A model generated the notes under the pieces. That model was given only the letters and a program-made list of their open reading frames with translations, was not told where the DNA came from and searched no databases. Position numbers and translations under genes: made by a program. This document shows, piece by piece, positions 43,752 to 52,721 of a stretch of DNA of 64,000 nucleotides. This DNA is from Kitasatospora terrestris (GTDB lineage: Bacteria > Actinomycetota > Actinomycetes > Streptomycetales > Streptomycetaceae). Every line of letters begins with the position of its first letter. Position 1 is the stretch's first letter. The stretch covers positions 4,464,001-4,528,000 of the forward strand of contig NZ_BAABIS010000001.1 in the NCBI RefSeq assembly GCF_039542905.1, written 5' to 3'.

Positions 43752-45362
43752 ATGTCCCAGACCTACGCCGAACCGCCCCTCACCCCTCCCACGCCCAGCC
43801 AGGCGCCCGCCGAGGCCCGGCCGCCCGCCGCCGCCCAGCCTGAGCCGCGGAAGGGTGCTTCTCCGGTCCCGCACACCCGGGGCGGTCTTCCGGCCGTCCC
43901 GCTCACGGTGACCACCATCAACAGCCTGGTGGCCCTGGGGTCGGCCGCCGTGCTGACATCCGGCCCGCTGGCCGCGGCCGCCGCGACGCTGGGCACCGTG
44001 GCGACCAGCGCCATCGCCACCCGCCGCACCACCGCCAAGGCCGCCCGGCGCGCCGCCGGCGCCGCCCGGGGCAACGCCGGTCAGCGTGCCGGGCACCTGT
44101 CCCTGGTCAAGTCGCCTGCCGGCGGCCGTGGTTCGGGATCGGCGGGCCTGCCCCGTCAGACCCGGCCCGCGAACGGCCCGGCCGGTTCCGGCGCCCGCTC
44201 CGCGTCGGTCGCCTCGCCGTCAAAGCTGTCGGCGGCACCTCGCCGCGGTTCGGCCGCCGGGGCGCTGGTCGGGTCGGTGCTGAAGTCGTCGCCGGGTGCG
44301 GGGAAGTCGGCCGTGGGCCGTCTCGCCTCGCGGGCCAGTGAGGTGAAGGCGATCCGCGCGGCGGACCGTGCGGCGATGCCGTCACGGGCCGAGCGCCGCA
44401 CCGCACAGACCACGGCCCGCCGGCAGGTAGCTGATGCCCACCGCAACGCCAAGACGGTCGAGCGCGAGCGGAAGAACGCCCAGCGCGGGCGCGCCGGGAA
44501 GGCACTGGCCAAGCCCGCAGGCGCCGTCCGGCAGTCGCTGGACAAGGCCCGCACTAAGAACCGCACCACCGCCGACGAGCGCACGGGGCGGAAGGTGGCG
44601 GACGCCCGCCGGGAGGCCCGCAAGGCCCCGCTCCGCCGGGCGGCGAGCACGCGGCTTCGCAAGTCCGCCGCCCGGTTCCACGGCCGCCGCCTGCTGGCTG
44701 CGCTGCTGGCCCTGCCGGTCGGTCTGGTCGGGATGCTGACCACCCCGCTCGGCCGCCGGCTCGGCGCCGCGTGGCTGATGTACCCGGGCCGGCACCTGTT
44801 CCGCCGTCTGGCCGGGCAGGCCGCCGACGCCCGCACCGAGCGCGACACCGAGATCCGAACCGACCTCGCCGAGGCCGAGCAGGCCGTCGACGACGCACTC
44901 GACCAGCCCGAGAACACCCCGCAGCCCGTCGGCGAGACGGTGCCGCGCGCCCCGAAGAACCACAACGCCCAGCCCGAACTGACCGCCCTGGGAGGCGACG
45001 TGCCCAACACCGCCGAGTCCGGTTTCAGCTTCTCCGACACCGCGTCCGAGATGTACAGCGCGGCGATGAACTACGACCCCGACGGCATGATGCAGGTCCT
45101 CGCCGCGATCGAGTCCATGCCCGAGGGCCTGGAGTCCATCGCCAACACTTTCCGCGTCCTCGCCGAGCGCTCCGACAGCGAGTTCCCCCTCGACAAGAAC
45201 GTCGGCGAGGCCCTGAACGAGGTCTACACCCTCCTCATGCAGGCCATGTCCGCCGCCGAGGAGGTCGGCAAGGCCTTCCGCAGCTCCCACGAGAGCGACA
45301 TCGCCCGCCACGAGGACCCCCGCACCGGTGAGGAGAAGTGGGACATCGGCAACAACCAGTAG
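43752..45362 (+). CDS. AICE transfer-associated protein with hydrophobic segments
   Basis: 536 aa. Pro/Ala-rich N-terminus, hydrophobic stretch LVALGSAAVLTSGPLAAAAATLG near 60-85, a long very basic Arg/Lys/Ala region (170-310), another hydrophobic stretch LLAALLALPVGLVGML near 325, and an acidic C-terminal domain (MNYDPDGMMQVLAAIESMPE). Precedes traB by 115 bp; probably a membrane or DNA-associated helper of TraB. No named family. Confidence 0.65.
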   Translation: MSQTYAEPPLTPPTPSQAPAEARPPAAAQPEPRKGASPVPHTRGGLPAVPLTVTTINSLVALGSAAVLTSGPLAAAAATLGTVATSAIATRRTTAKAARRAAGAARGNAGQRAGHLSLVKSPAGGRGSGSAGLPRQTRPANGPAGSGARSASVASPSKLSAAPRRGSAAGALVGSVLKSSPGAGKSAVGRLASRASEVKAIRAADRAAMPSRAERRTAQTTARRQVADAHRNAKTVERERKNAQRGRAGKALAKPAGAVRQSLDKARTKNRTTADERTGRKVADARREARKAPLRRAASTRLRKSAARFHGRRLLAALLALPVGLVGMLTTPLGRRLGAAWLMYPGRHLFRRLAGQAADARTERDTEIRTDLAEAEQAVDDALDQPENTPQPVGETVPRAPKNHNAQPELTALGGDVPNTAESGFSFSDTASEMYSAAMNYDPDGMMQVLAAIESMPEGLESIANTFRVLAERSDSEFPLDKNVGEALNEVYTLLMQAMSAAEEVGKAFRSSHESDIARHEDPRTGEEKWDIGNNQ

Positions 45363-45477
45363 GCCGCGAGGCCGGAGAAGCGCACTTCGGGCCGCCCCGC
45401 GAACGTCACGGGGCGGCCCGCCGCACACCCGCACCACGCACCGCCTTCCAACAGTCCTTCTGCCGCGTGGAGTTGCC

Positions 45478-47646
45478 ATGGCCGAGCCACAGCACACCCT
45501 GCACCTGACCAACGTCCCCCAGCCCACTACCCGCAAGCCCCGCACCAAGGCGGCCAAGACGTCGCTGCTGCCGCCGCTGGACTGGGCCGCCACCCACGGC
45601 CCGGTCTCCGGCGCGGTCTCGGCCGCGACCGGCGCCGGGGCCCTGGCCCTGCTCGGCGCCGCCACCCACATGCCCCCCGGCATCCCCCTCTACGTCGGTG
45701 TCGCCGGTGCGGTCGGGCACGGCATCGGCGCCGGCGTCCGGCGCCGCCTGACCGGCCGCACCATGGCCGGCCGCGCCGCCTCGTGGCTGCTCGCCGGAGG
45801 CTGGACCACCTGGGCCATCGCCACCGGCCCCCTGTCCTGGGCCGCCGCTGGCACCCTGGCCGCGCTCGGCGTCGGCATCGGCGCCATGGCCTCCAACGCG
45901 GCGATCCGCGAGGAGGCCGTGGAGCTGGAGCGCATGAGCACGGAGGCCCGCACCGCCGCGGCGAAGATGAACGGGGAGCGCGAGGCCATCGCCCGGGAGT
46001 GGGCGGAGCGGATCCACCGCGTCACCGGGATCCAGGTGGCCGTGTTCGCGGTCGAGTTCTGGAAGACCGGCGCCGGGTTCTCCCTCGCCGCCGAGCTGCC
46101 CGGCGGCGCCGCGACCTGGGACCGGATCGCCTCCCAGGCCCGCGCGCTCGCCACCGACGCGCGGTTGCCGCTGGGCTGCACGGTGTGGGTGGAGGAGGGT
46201 GACCGGCAGGGCCGCGTGGTTCTCGACGTCGCGACCGTCAACGTGATGGCCCAGGACTTCCCCTATCCGGACGACTACAAGGCGCTGTCGATCCTGACCG
46301 GTATCCCGTGGGGCCTGCTGCCGAACTCCGACGTCGCAACGGTGCTGCTGCGGGAGGCGTGTGCGCTGATCCTGGGCCCGCCCGGATCGGGCAAGTCGAC
46401 GTTTATCGACGTGGTCCTTGCCGGGTTCGCCCGCTGCACCGATGTGCTGACCTTCGTTATCGACCTGAAGGCCGGCGCCGCCGGGATCCCCTGGGTCCGG
46501 CCCTGGCTGGAGGCCCGCGGCCTGAAGGCGCCGAAAGCCGGCGCCGTGCCGGTGCCGCAGGACACCGAGCCCGGTATCGACTGGCTCGCCTCCACCCCGG
46601 GCGAAGCGTTGCGGCTGATGGAGGCGGTGCTGCGGATCAACTCGGCCCGCCAGAACGGCTACCAGGACCTCCTCGACGCCAGGGACACGACGCTGCTGCC
46701 GGTGTCGCCGGAGATTCCGCAGATCGAGATCGTGGTCGATGAGGGCGCGGAGCTGCTGTCCGCCGGCTCGTTCGGCGACCCGACGATGAAGGCCCTCCAG
46801 GAAGCGGTGAAGAAGGCCATGCGCACCACCCGGGCCATGGGCATCCGCTTCGTCCTCACCGCGGTGGACGGCAACGTGTCCGCACTCGGCGACACCGCTG
46901 TTCGCAAGTTCTCCCCGGTCGGGGTCGCGCTGACCTCCGGGGAGTCGTCCGGGAACAACCTGAACAAGCTGTTCCCCGGCGCGAAGGTCGACACCCGGCA
47001 GCTCAAGGCGAAAGGCTGCGGAGTCATCGGCGCCGCCGGCGCGGACGGCTTCGCCCCCACCGGCTTCAAGGGCTGGCGTACGTCGCCGAGCATGGCCCGG
47101 CAGGTCGTCCTCGCCACCAACGCCCGCCGCCCCCGCCTCGACCCGATCTCCGCCGCTGCGGCTGGCGAGGACTACGCCCGCCGCTGGGACGCGGACCGCG
47201 CCGGATGGCTCTGGGAAGGCACCACCACCGCGGCACCGGCCGCCCCGGCGCCCGCTCGGGCGTCCGGGGGCGGGCTGAACCTCTCCGCGCTCCGCACCCA
47301 GGACACCACCACCGGGGGCGACGCGGCTGGGGAGGGGCTGGCGGAGGTCATCGCCTTCCCGAACAACCGGCCCCCGGGCCTGAACCTCTCCTCCCTGCGC
47401 GAGAGCACCCCCGCCGCCGCACCGCAGCCGCCGGCCACCCCGGTGGGGCCGCCGTGGCTGGCGGAGGCGATCGACGCGATCGAGTCCGCCGGGCCGATGG
47501 GCCTGAAGGTCGCCACCGTCGCCGACATGGTCTCCCGAAGCCGCCAGACCGTCCGGACCGCACTCCAGGAAGCCGCCGACCGGGGCGAACTGGTCTACCG
47601 CGAGAACGGCCCCCAGTCCGTGTTCCTCCACCCCGACCACGCCTGA
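45478..47646 (+). CDS. traB: TraB-like FtsK/SpoIIIE-type DNA translocase
   Basis: 722 aa. Two hydrophobic segments (GALALLGAATHMPPGIPLYV, GPLSWAAAGTLAALGVGIG) are followed by an AAA motor with Walker A GPPGSGKST at 300-308 and Walker B IEIVVDEGAEL. The last 65 residues form a winged helix (MGLKVATVADMVSRSRQTV) like the FtsK gamma/TraB DNA-recognition domain. Moves double-stranded element DNA between mycelia. The heptamer cluster just downstream is its likely clt target. Confidence 0.9.
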   Translation: MAEPQHTLHLTNVPQPTTRKPRTKAAKTSLLPPLDWAATHGPVSGAVSAATGAGALALLGAATHMPPGIPLYVGVAGAVGHGIGAGVRRRLTGRTMAGRAASWLLAGGWTTWAIATGPLSWAAAGTLAALGVGIGAMASNAAIREEAVELERMSTEARTAAAKMNGEREAIAREWAERIHRVTGIQVAVFAVEFWKTGAGFSLAAELPGGAATWDRIASQARALATDARLPLGCTVWVEEGDRQGRVVLDVATVNVMAQDFPYPDDYKALSILTGIPWGLLPNSDVATVLLREACALILGPPGSGKSTFIDVVLAGFARCTDVLTFVIDLKAGAAGIPWVRPWLEARGLKAPKAGAVPVPQDTEPGIDWLASTPGEALRLMEAVLRINSARQNGYQDLLDARDTTLLPVSPEIPQIEIVVDEGAELLSAGSFGDPTMKALQEAVKKAMRTTRAMGIRFVLTAVDGNVSALGDTAVRKFSPVGVALTSGESSGNNLNKLFPGAKVDTRQLKAKGCGVIGAAGADGFAPTGFKGWRTSPSMARQVVLATNARRPRLDPISAAAAGEDYARRWDADRAGWLWEGTTTAAPAAPAPARASGGGLNLSALRTQDTTTGGDAAGEGLAEVIAFPNNRPPGLNLSSLRESTPAAAPQPPATPVGPPWLAEAIDAIESAGPMGLKVATVADMVSRSRQTVRTALQEAADRGELVYRENGPQSVFLHPDHA

Positions 47647-47663
47647 CCGCTCGTCACTCTCGG

Positions 47664-47770
47664 CTACTGGTTACTGGCTACTGGCACCGCGCCAGTAGCC
47701 AGTAGACGGGCCCTGCGGGCCCTGAACCGGGTTCTGTCCTGCGGATTACCCACTAGCCAGTAGCCAGTAG
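47664..47770. repeat. CTACTGG/CCAGTAG heptamer cluster after traB (candidate clt)
   Basis: Three units on one strand (47664, 47671 as TTACTGG, 47678) and four on the other (47692, 47699, 47757, 47764) in the 216-bp gap after traB. TraB proteins bind short repeated recognition sites in clt regions near traB. Confidence 0.6.
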
Positions 47771-47862
47771 CCACCCCAGTACGGCTACGCACAGCTACCA
47801 GCGAGGCCCCGCCCGAACCATCGCGGGCGGGGCCTGGCACCGTCCCGGAAGGGAGCCCTGCC

Positions 47863-48072
47863 GTGTCCCAGAACGCCATCCGGCCGCTCGCCGCCACCCA
47901 CTTCCGCGAGGCCCTGACCGCCACCGCTAACGGCGACCCCGCCCTCGCCCTCGCCGCGCTCATGCACATCGACCCCGAGTCCTGGGCCGGAATCCAGCAC
48001 CGCCTCAACCAGCTCGGCACCGACCTGCTCGACGTCCTCGCCCACACCGCAGCAACGGGAGGCACCAAGTGA
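47863..48072 (+). CDS. Small AICE hypothetical
   Basis: 69 aa, GTG start. Predicted helical (FREALTATANGDPALALAAL, WAGIQHRLNQLGTDLLDVLA). GTGA-coupled to the next gene. Not recognised. Confidence 0.6.
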   Translation: MSQNAIRPLAATHFREALTATANGDPALALAALMHIDPESWAGIQHRLNQLGTDLLDVLAHTAATGGTK

Positions 48073-48341
48073 GCACCACCAGCGACCTGATCACCGCCGC
48101 CGTCCTCTTCGGACCCGGCGCCCTGCTCTCCATCCCCGTCATCGCCTCCCAGCGCGACGCCAAGGCCGACTCCGCCCGCGTCCAGGCCGTCCTCGCCCAC
48201 TCCGCCTACGAGCGCGCCGTCCTCGCTGACACCGAGGACGCGGCCCCCATCCCGCCGGACGGCGGCCAGCCCGCCCCCGCCCCCACTGAGGCCCCGCGGC
48301 TCGCGGCCGTCATCGACCTCGACACCCGCCGCGCCGCCTGA
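48069..48341 (+). CDS. Small AICE membrane-anchored hypothetical
   Basis: 90 aa. One N-terminal hydrophobic segment (LITAAVLFGPGALLSIPVIA) and a charged, Pro-rich tail. Similar small proteins sit before replication genes in AICEs. Function unknown. Confidence 0.6.
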   Translation: MSTTSDLITAAVLFGPGALLSIPVIASQRDAKADSARVQAVLAHSAYERAVLADTEDAAPIPPDGGQPAPAPTEAPRLAAVIDLDTRRAA

Positions 48342-48571
48342 GAACGGCCCCGTCGTGGCCGCTCTCGACTGGCGCGACGCACTACGACCGCACCCGCACC
48401 CTTCCGTGCCGCTGGTGCGGCTACCCAACCCCGCTGCGGGACGACCAGTGCAGGCCTTCGCACAAGGTCTGCGCCGAGCAGCAGCAGGACACCACCGACG
48501 TCAGCAGCCCGCCCGCCGTAACCGCCACGGCGGGCGGGCTGCTGACCCAACCTGACCAGCAGGAGGAGTCC

Positions 48572-49489
48572 TTGACTGATTGGGACCGTGCGCTGGCCGC
48601 CGCGCACTTCGCCGCCGAACGCGGCATGGCCGTGTTCACCCTCGCCCGATCCAAGAAGCCCGCGATCCCCTCGCCGCACCCGCCCGGCCGCGAGCGCGAC
48701 CAGTGCCGGGCCGCCTGCGGCCGGTTCGGGCACGGCGTCCACGACGCCACCGACGACCACGCCCGGATCGACGCCATGTTCCGGGCCGCCCGGTGGGCCA
48801 CCGGGTACGGCATCGCCTGTGCCCGGGCCCCGCACCACCTGATCGGCCTCGACCTCGACCGCAAAAACGGCCTCGACGGCATCGCCGACCTCGCCCGCCT
48901 CGCCACCGAACACAGCTTCACCGTTCCGAACACGGCGACCGTGGCCACGCCCTCGGGCGGCCTGCACCTGTGGCTCGCCGCCCCGCCCGAGGCGGTGTTC
49001 CCGAACTCCGTCGGTGCCGTTGCGCCCGGGATCGACGTACGCGGCCCCGCCGGCTACCTGGTCGGCCCCGGCTCCCTCGGCACCACGGGCCGGTACGGCT
49101 TCGCACCCGGAACGGACCCGAACCTGATCGCACCGTGCCCGCCGGAACTGCTGGCCCTTCTCACCCCACCGCCCGCTGCGGCCGTGCCGGTCGTGGACGC
49201 GGCCGGGCTGCGGGAGCGGATCCACCACCAGAAGCCCTACGTACAGGCCGCCCTCGACCGGGAAGCCGCTCTTGTCCGCGCCCAGACCTACCCGGGACGG
49301 GCGAAGCGGCTGTTCGCCTCCGCCGCCGCCCTCGGCCGGCACCTGCCCACGGGCGTTCTGGACGAGGCCCTGGCCTTCGACACGCTGCTGGAGGCCGGTA
49401 CGGCCACCGGCCTGAGCCCGGCCGAGTGCGAGCACACCATCCGCCGCGGCCTCGCCCGAGGCGCCGGCACCCTCCGCCCCGCCGCCTGA
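48572..49489 (+). CDS. Bifunctional primase/polymerase (prim-pol) replication protein
   Basis: 305 aa. Archaeo-eukaryotic primase fold: GLDLDRKNG gives the acidic metal site and TPSGGLHLWLA the sxH motif; GPAGYLVGPGS follows. TTG start with a strong AGGAGGAG RBS at 48560-48567. With the DUF3987 gene it forms the replication module of prim-pol AICEs. The frame stays open upstream over a Cys-rich stretch without a standard start. Confidence 0.82.
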   Translation: MTDWDRALAAAHFAAERGMAVFTLARSKKPAIPSPHPPGRERDQCRAACGRFGHGVHDATDDHARIDAMFRAARWATGYGIACARAPHHLIGLDLDRKNGLDGIADLARLATEHSFTVPNTATVATPSGGLHLWLAAPPEAVFPNSVGAVAPGIDVRGPAGYLVGPGSLGTTGRYGFAPGTDPNLIAPCPPELLALLTPPPAAAVPVVDAAGLRERIHHQKPYVQAALDREAALVRAQTYPGRAKRLFASAAALGRHLPTGVLDEALAFDTLLEAGTATGLSPAECEHTIRRGLARGAGTLRPAA

Positions 49490-49596
49490 ACAGCCCGCCC
49501 CGTGCCGCACGAGGCCGGAGAAGCGCTTCTCCAGCCCCCGCCTTCCGCCACGCCGCCGATCACGCCCGCCGCTGTCGACCCGAAGGGACCAGAGCC

Positions 49597-49662
49597 ATGG
49601 CATCCACCGCCCGCCGCGCCCAGCACACCCGCGAGACGGCCCGCCGCCGGGAGGCCGCGTGA
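49597..49662 (+). CDS. 21-codon leader ORF coupled to the DUF3987 gene
   Basis: ATG at 49597 after a purine-rich AAGGGACCAGAG. The peptide is highly basic (MASTARRAQHTRETARRR). Its TGA overlaps the GTG of the next gene (GTGA). Probably translated for coupling rather than function. Confidence 0.45.
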   Translation: MASTARRAQHTRETARRREAA

Positions 49663-50981
49663 GCGTCCCCGCCCAGGCCCCTCCAACCGCCACCCCGGCC
49701 GCCACCGCCGGGCCGGTGCAGGACGTGTTCTACGGGCCGCTGCTCGGGGTGGAGCGGCCCGCCCGCCCCGGTCCGGTTCCGGACATGGCGGTCTTTCAGG
49801 GCTGGGTCGGCCAGACCGTGCGGGACCTCGACCCCACCACGGAGGCCGACCCGGTCGGGGTGCTGGTCAACCTGCTCTCCGCCGCCGGCGCGATGCTCGG
49901 CTCCGGCCCGCACCTGCGGATCGGCAACGACACCCACCCCGCCCTGATCTGGGCCCTGACGATCGGCGCCACCGCCGCCGGCCGCAAGGGCGCCGGCACC
50001 AACACCGCCCGCCTGCTGCTGGCCGCAGCCGAGCCGGAGTTCTTCAAGGGCAACATGCTCTCCGGCCTGTCCTCCGGCGAGGGCCTGATCGAAGCCGTCC
50101 GCGACGGCGACCCCACCAAGGAGGACGACCCCGGCGTGATCGACAAGCGCCGGTGGATCGTGGAGTCCGAGTACGGCGTCACCATGGCCCGCTCCCGCCG
50201 CGAAGGGAACTCGCTCGGCGGCATCCTCCGCCAGGCATGGAACGGCGAAGACCTCGGCCTGATGAACCGCGCCGCGCTGCGGGTCACCGCCCCGCACCTC
50301 GCCATCATCGGGCACATCAGCCCCCGCGAACTGCGCGCCAAGATGCAGGACTCCGAGATGGCCGGCGGCACCTACAACCGCTACCTGCCGATCTTCGTCC
50401 ACCGCAACCTGATCCTCGCCGAGTCCCGCGGCGCCGATCCCCAGCTGGTGGACAACCTGGCCACCGCCTGGCGGACCGTCCTCGCCGACGCCCGCCAGGC
50501 CGGCGAAGTCACCCTCGACGAGGCGGCCCGCAAGCTCTGGCGCGAGGACGTCTACCCCGCGCTGTGCGGGGACGAGGACGGCGACGGGCCACTCGCCGAG
50601 TTCACCGCCCGCGCCGCCCCCTACACGCTCCGCCTCGCCATGGTCTACGCCCTGCTCGACCACCAGCGGCAGATCGGCGAGGACCACCTGCGGGCCGCCC
50701 ACGCCCTCGTCACCTACTCCCGCGCCTCCGCCGCCCACGTCCTCGGACTGGTCGAGCACACCACCGGCGACCGCAAGCTCGACAAGCTCGCCGCCGCCGT
50801 CCGCACCGTCGGCCCCCGCGGCCTGACCGGCGACGAGGTCTACCGCCTGTTCAAGAAGTCCACCAAGGACGAACGCGACCGCCTCGTCGCAGCCCTCCTC
50901 CAGCTCGAGGGCTACGGCAGCGCCCAGATCCCCGGCGCCGGCCGCCACGCCACCGTCCTGCTCTACGCCCCGCCCACCTGA
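49659..50981 (+). CDS. DUF3987-type replication protein (helicase-like)
   Basis: 440 aa. Resembles DUF3987 proteins paired with prim-pol enzymes: GATAAGRKGAGTNTARLL replaces a Walker A-like loop, WIVESEYGVTMA and HISPRELRAKM follow, and the C-terminus is a winged-helix region (PRGLTGDEVYRLFKKS). GTGA-coupled to the leader ORF and followed by the iteron array. Presumed to melt or unwind the element origin. Confidence 0.75.
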   Translation: MSVPAQAPPTATPAATAGPVQDVFYGPLLGVERPARPGPVPDMAVFQGWVGQTVRDLDPTTEADPVGVLVNLLSAAGAMLGSGPHLRIGNDTHPALIWALTIGATAAGRKGAGTNTARLLLAAAEPEFFKGNMLSGLSSGEGLIEAVRDGDPTKEDDPGVIDKRRWIVESEYGVTMARSRREGNSLGGILRQAWNGEDLGLMNRAALRVTAPHLAIIGHISPRELRAKMQDSEMAGGTYNRYLPIFVHRNLILAESRGADPQLVDNLATAWRTVLADARQAGEVTLDEAARKLWREDVYPALCGDEDGDGPLAEFTARAAPYTLRLAMVYALLDHQRQIGEDHLRAAHALVTYSRASAAHVLGLVEHTTGDRKLDKLAAAVRTVGPRGLTGDEVYRLFKKSTKDERDRLVAALLQLEGYGSAQIPGAGRHATVLLYAPPT

Positions 50982-50985
50982 CCCA

Positions 50986-51215
50986 GGGGGTGGAAAGGGT
51001 GGAAAGGGGTGCTAAGCCCTCCCACCTGCGAAAACGCCGTGAGAGGGAGGGGTGGAAAGGGGGTGGAAAGGGGGGTGGAAAGCCCCCGCCCCCAACTCGC
51101 CTCCCGGGACGTCCGACCCTTTCCACCCCCCTTTCCACCCCCTTCTCACCCCCACCCTGCAGCACAAAAGCCCAGGTCACCGGGCTTAGCACCCCTTTCC
51201 ACCCTTTCCACCCCC
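50986..51215. repeat. Palindromic iteron array, probable AICE replication origin
   Basis: Five GGTGGAAAGG-type units on the left (50989, 50998, 51051, 51062, 51074) face four CCTTTCCACC units on the right (51118, 51130, 51194, 51203). The outer 34 bp (50986-51019 and 51182-51215) are a perfect inverted repeat around GCTAAGCCC. Placed between the rep and xis genes. Confidence 0.75.
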
Positions 51216-51240
51216 AACCCAGCACCGGGAAGGACCCCCG

Positions 51241-51429
51241 TTGGCCACCGCCATCCCCGCAGTCCTCACCGTTCCCGAGGTCATGGCCGCCCTCCGGCTC
51301 AGCCGCAGCAAGGTCTACGACCTCATCCGCTCGAAGAAGCTCGCCACCTTCACCGAGGGCCGCAGTCGCCGGATCCCGGCAGACGCCCTCGCCGCCTACA
51401 TCCGCACCAAGATGGAGGAAAACGCCTAA
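51241..51429 (+). CDS. xis: Excisionase (MerR-like winged helix)
   Basis: 62 aa from TTG after GGGAAGGA. LTVPEVMAALRLSRSKVYDL and FTEGRSRRIPADALAAYI are the helix-turn-helix and wing of excisionase-type HTH_17 proteins. Its TAA overlaps the integrase ATG (TAATG). Directs excision together with the integrase. Confidence 0.88.
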   Translation: MATAIPAVLTVPEVMAALRLSRSKVYDLIRSKKLATFTEGRSRRIPADALAAYIRTKMEENA

Positions 51430-52634
51430 TGCCCAAGCGTGCCAATGGCGACGGCAGCATCACCAAGGTTCCGCACCGGGACCTGTACCTGGCGAGGGCC
51501 TACGTGACGACGACCTCGGGCCTGCGCAAGCGGGTCTCGGTCTACGGCAAGACCCGCGACGAGGCTCGCGAGAAGCTCACGGCCCTTCAGGCGCAGGACC
51601 ACCAGGGCATCCCGGTCCCCGACACGAACGTGAAGATGGCCGAGTACCTGACCTATTGGCTGGGCGCGGTCGTGAAGGTCAACCGGCGTCCGAAGACACA
51701 CCAGGGCTACGAGAGCGTTGTGCGGGTCCACCTGATCCCCGGGCTCGGCAACAAGAAGCTCCGGACCCTCAAGGCCGCCGAGGTTCGGACCTGGCTCGCC
51801 CGGGTCGCCTCGACGTGCCAGTGCTGCAAGAACGGGTGGGACGCGGCCCGCCGCACGCCGGAGTGCTGTGCGGCAGGGGAGTGCTGCGACTCGCGGCTGT
51901 CGCGCCGCATGGTGCAGTCGATCCACGCTGTCCTGCGGAACGCCCTGGAGAACGCCGTAAGGGAGGAGCTGATCCTGCGGAACGTCGCGAAGCTGGTGCA
52001 GGTGCCCACGCCGGAGTACGGCACCGGCAGGGGGCTCACGGTGCCGCAGGCGCGCCTCCTCCTGAAGGCGGCCAGCGCGGACCGCCTCCACGCGCTCTAC
52101 GTCCTGGCCCTGGCCATGGGGATGCGCCGCGGAGAGCTGCTGGGCCTGCACTGGGCGGCCGTGGACCTCGACCGCGGCACGCTGATCGTGTCCAGCAACC
52201 TCCAGCGGGTGGACGGCGCCCTGCAGCTCGGCCCGACCAAAACGACTTCCTCGCTCCGCACACTGCCGCTCCCGCCGCTCGTCACGGAGGCCCTGGGGGC
52301 CCACCGGGAGCGCCAGGCCCAGGAGCGGGTGGCGGCCGGCGAGCGGTGGACGGACAGCGGCCTGGTGTTCACCAGCCGGATCGGCACGGCGATCGAGCCG
52401 GACAACCTGCGGCGGAGCTGGTACCCGCTCCGGGACCGGCTCGGGCTCACGCTCCGGTTCCACGACCTCCGGCACACCTGCGTGACCCTGCTGCTGGACC
52501 TCGGAGTGCCGCCGCACATCGTGCGGCAGATCGCCGGCCACAGTGATATCGGGGTGACCATGAAGGTCTACGCCCACGCCTCGCTGGACGAGCAGCGAAA
52601 AGCCCTCGGCTCGCTCAGTGACCGACTCGCCTGA
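51429..52634 (+). CDS. int: Tyrosine site-specific integrase
   Basis: 401 aa. Catalytic set Arg233 (GMRRGELLGL), His345 and Arg348 (HDLRHT), His371 (GHSDI) and Tyr381 (KVYAHAS). An N-terminal arm-binding domain and a SAM-like core domain precede. The core domain carries a cysteine-rich insertion (STCQCCKNG...ECCAAGECCDS), common in AICE integrases. It ends 88 bp from the tRNA-Phe gene it targets. Confidence 0.94.
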   Translation: MPKRANGDGSITKVPHRDLYLARAYVTTTSGLRKRVSVYGKTRDEAREKLTALQAQDHQGIPVPDTNVKMAEYLTYWLGAVVKVNRRPKTHQGYESVVRVHLIPGLGNKKLRTLKAAEVRTWLARVASTCQCCKNGWDAARRTPECCAAGECCDSRLSRRMVQSIHAVLRNALENAVREELILRNVAKLVQVPTPEYGTGRGLTVPQARLLLKAASADRLHALYVLALAMGMRRGELLGLHWAAVDLDRGTLIVSSNLQRVDGALQLGPTKTTSSLRTLPLPPLVTEALGAHRERQAQERVAAGERWTDSGLVFTSRIGTAIEPDNLRRSWYPLRDRLGLTLRFHDLRHTCVTLLLDLGVPPHIVRQIAGHSDIGVTMKVYAHASLDEQRKALGSLSDRLA

Positions 52635-52638
52635 TCTG

Positions 52639-52650
52639 TTGGCGTACGGG
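52639..52650. repeat. TTGGCGTACGGG arm-type site at the right end of the AICE
   Basis: Differs by one base from the two units at 38388-38411 and lies 72 bp inside attR. A partial unit, TTGGTGCACC, follows directly. Confidence 0.5.
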
Positions 52651-52667
52651 TTGGTGCACCAGGCATG

Positions 52668-52705
52668 AAAACGGCCCCGGAGAGTGATCTCTCCGGGGCC
52701 GTTTT
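52668..52705. terminator. Terminator between integrase and tRNA-Phe
   Basis: Perfect stem AAAACGGCCCCGGAGAG / CTCTCCGGGGCCGTTTT with loop TGAT. A/T-flanked, so rho-independent in both directions; ends both int and the opposing tRNA transcript. Confidence 0.9.
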
Positions 52706-52721
52706 GCCTTTTCAGGCGCTT

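Noticed and set aside
50986..51215. A CRISPR array
   Set aside because: Units are 10 bp, unevenly spaced and inverted relative to each other, and there are no cas genes.
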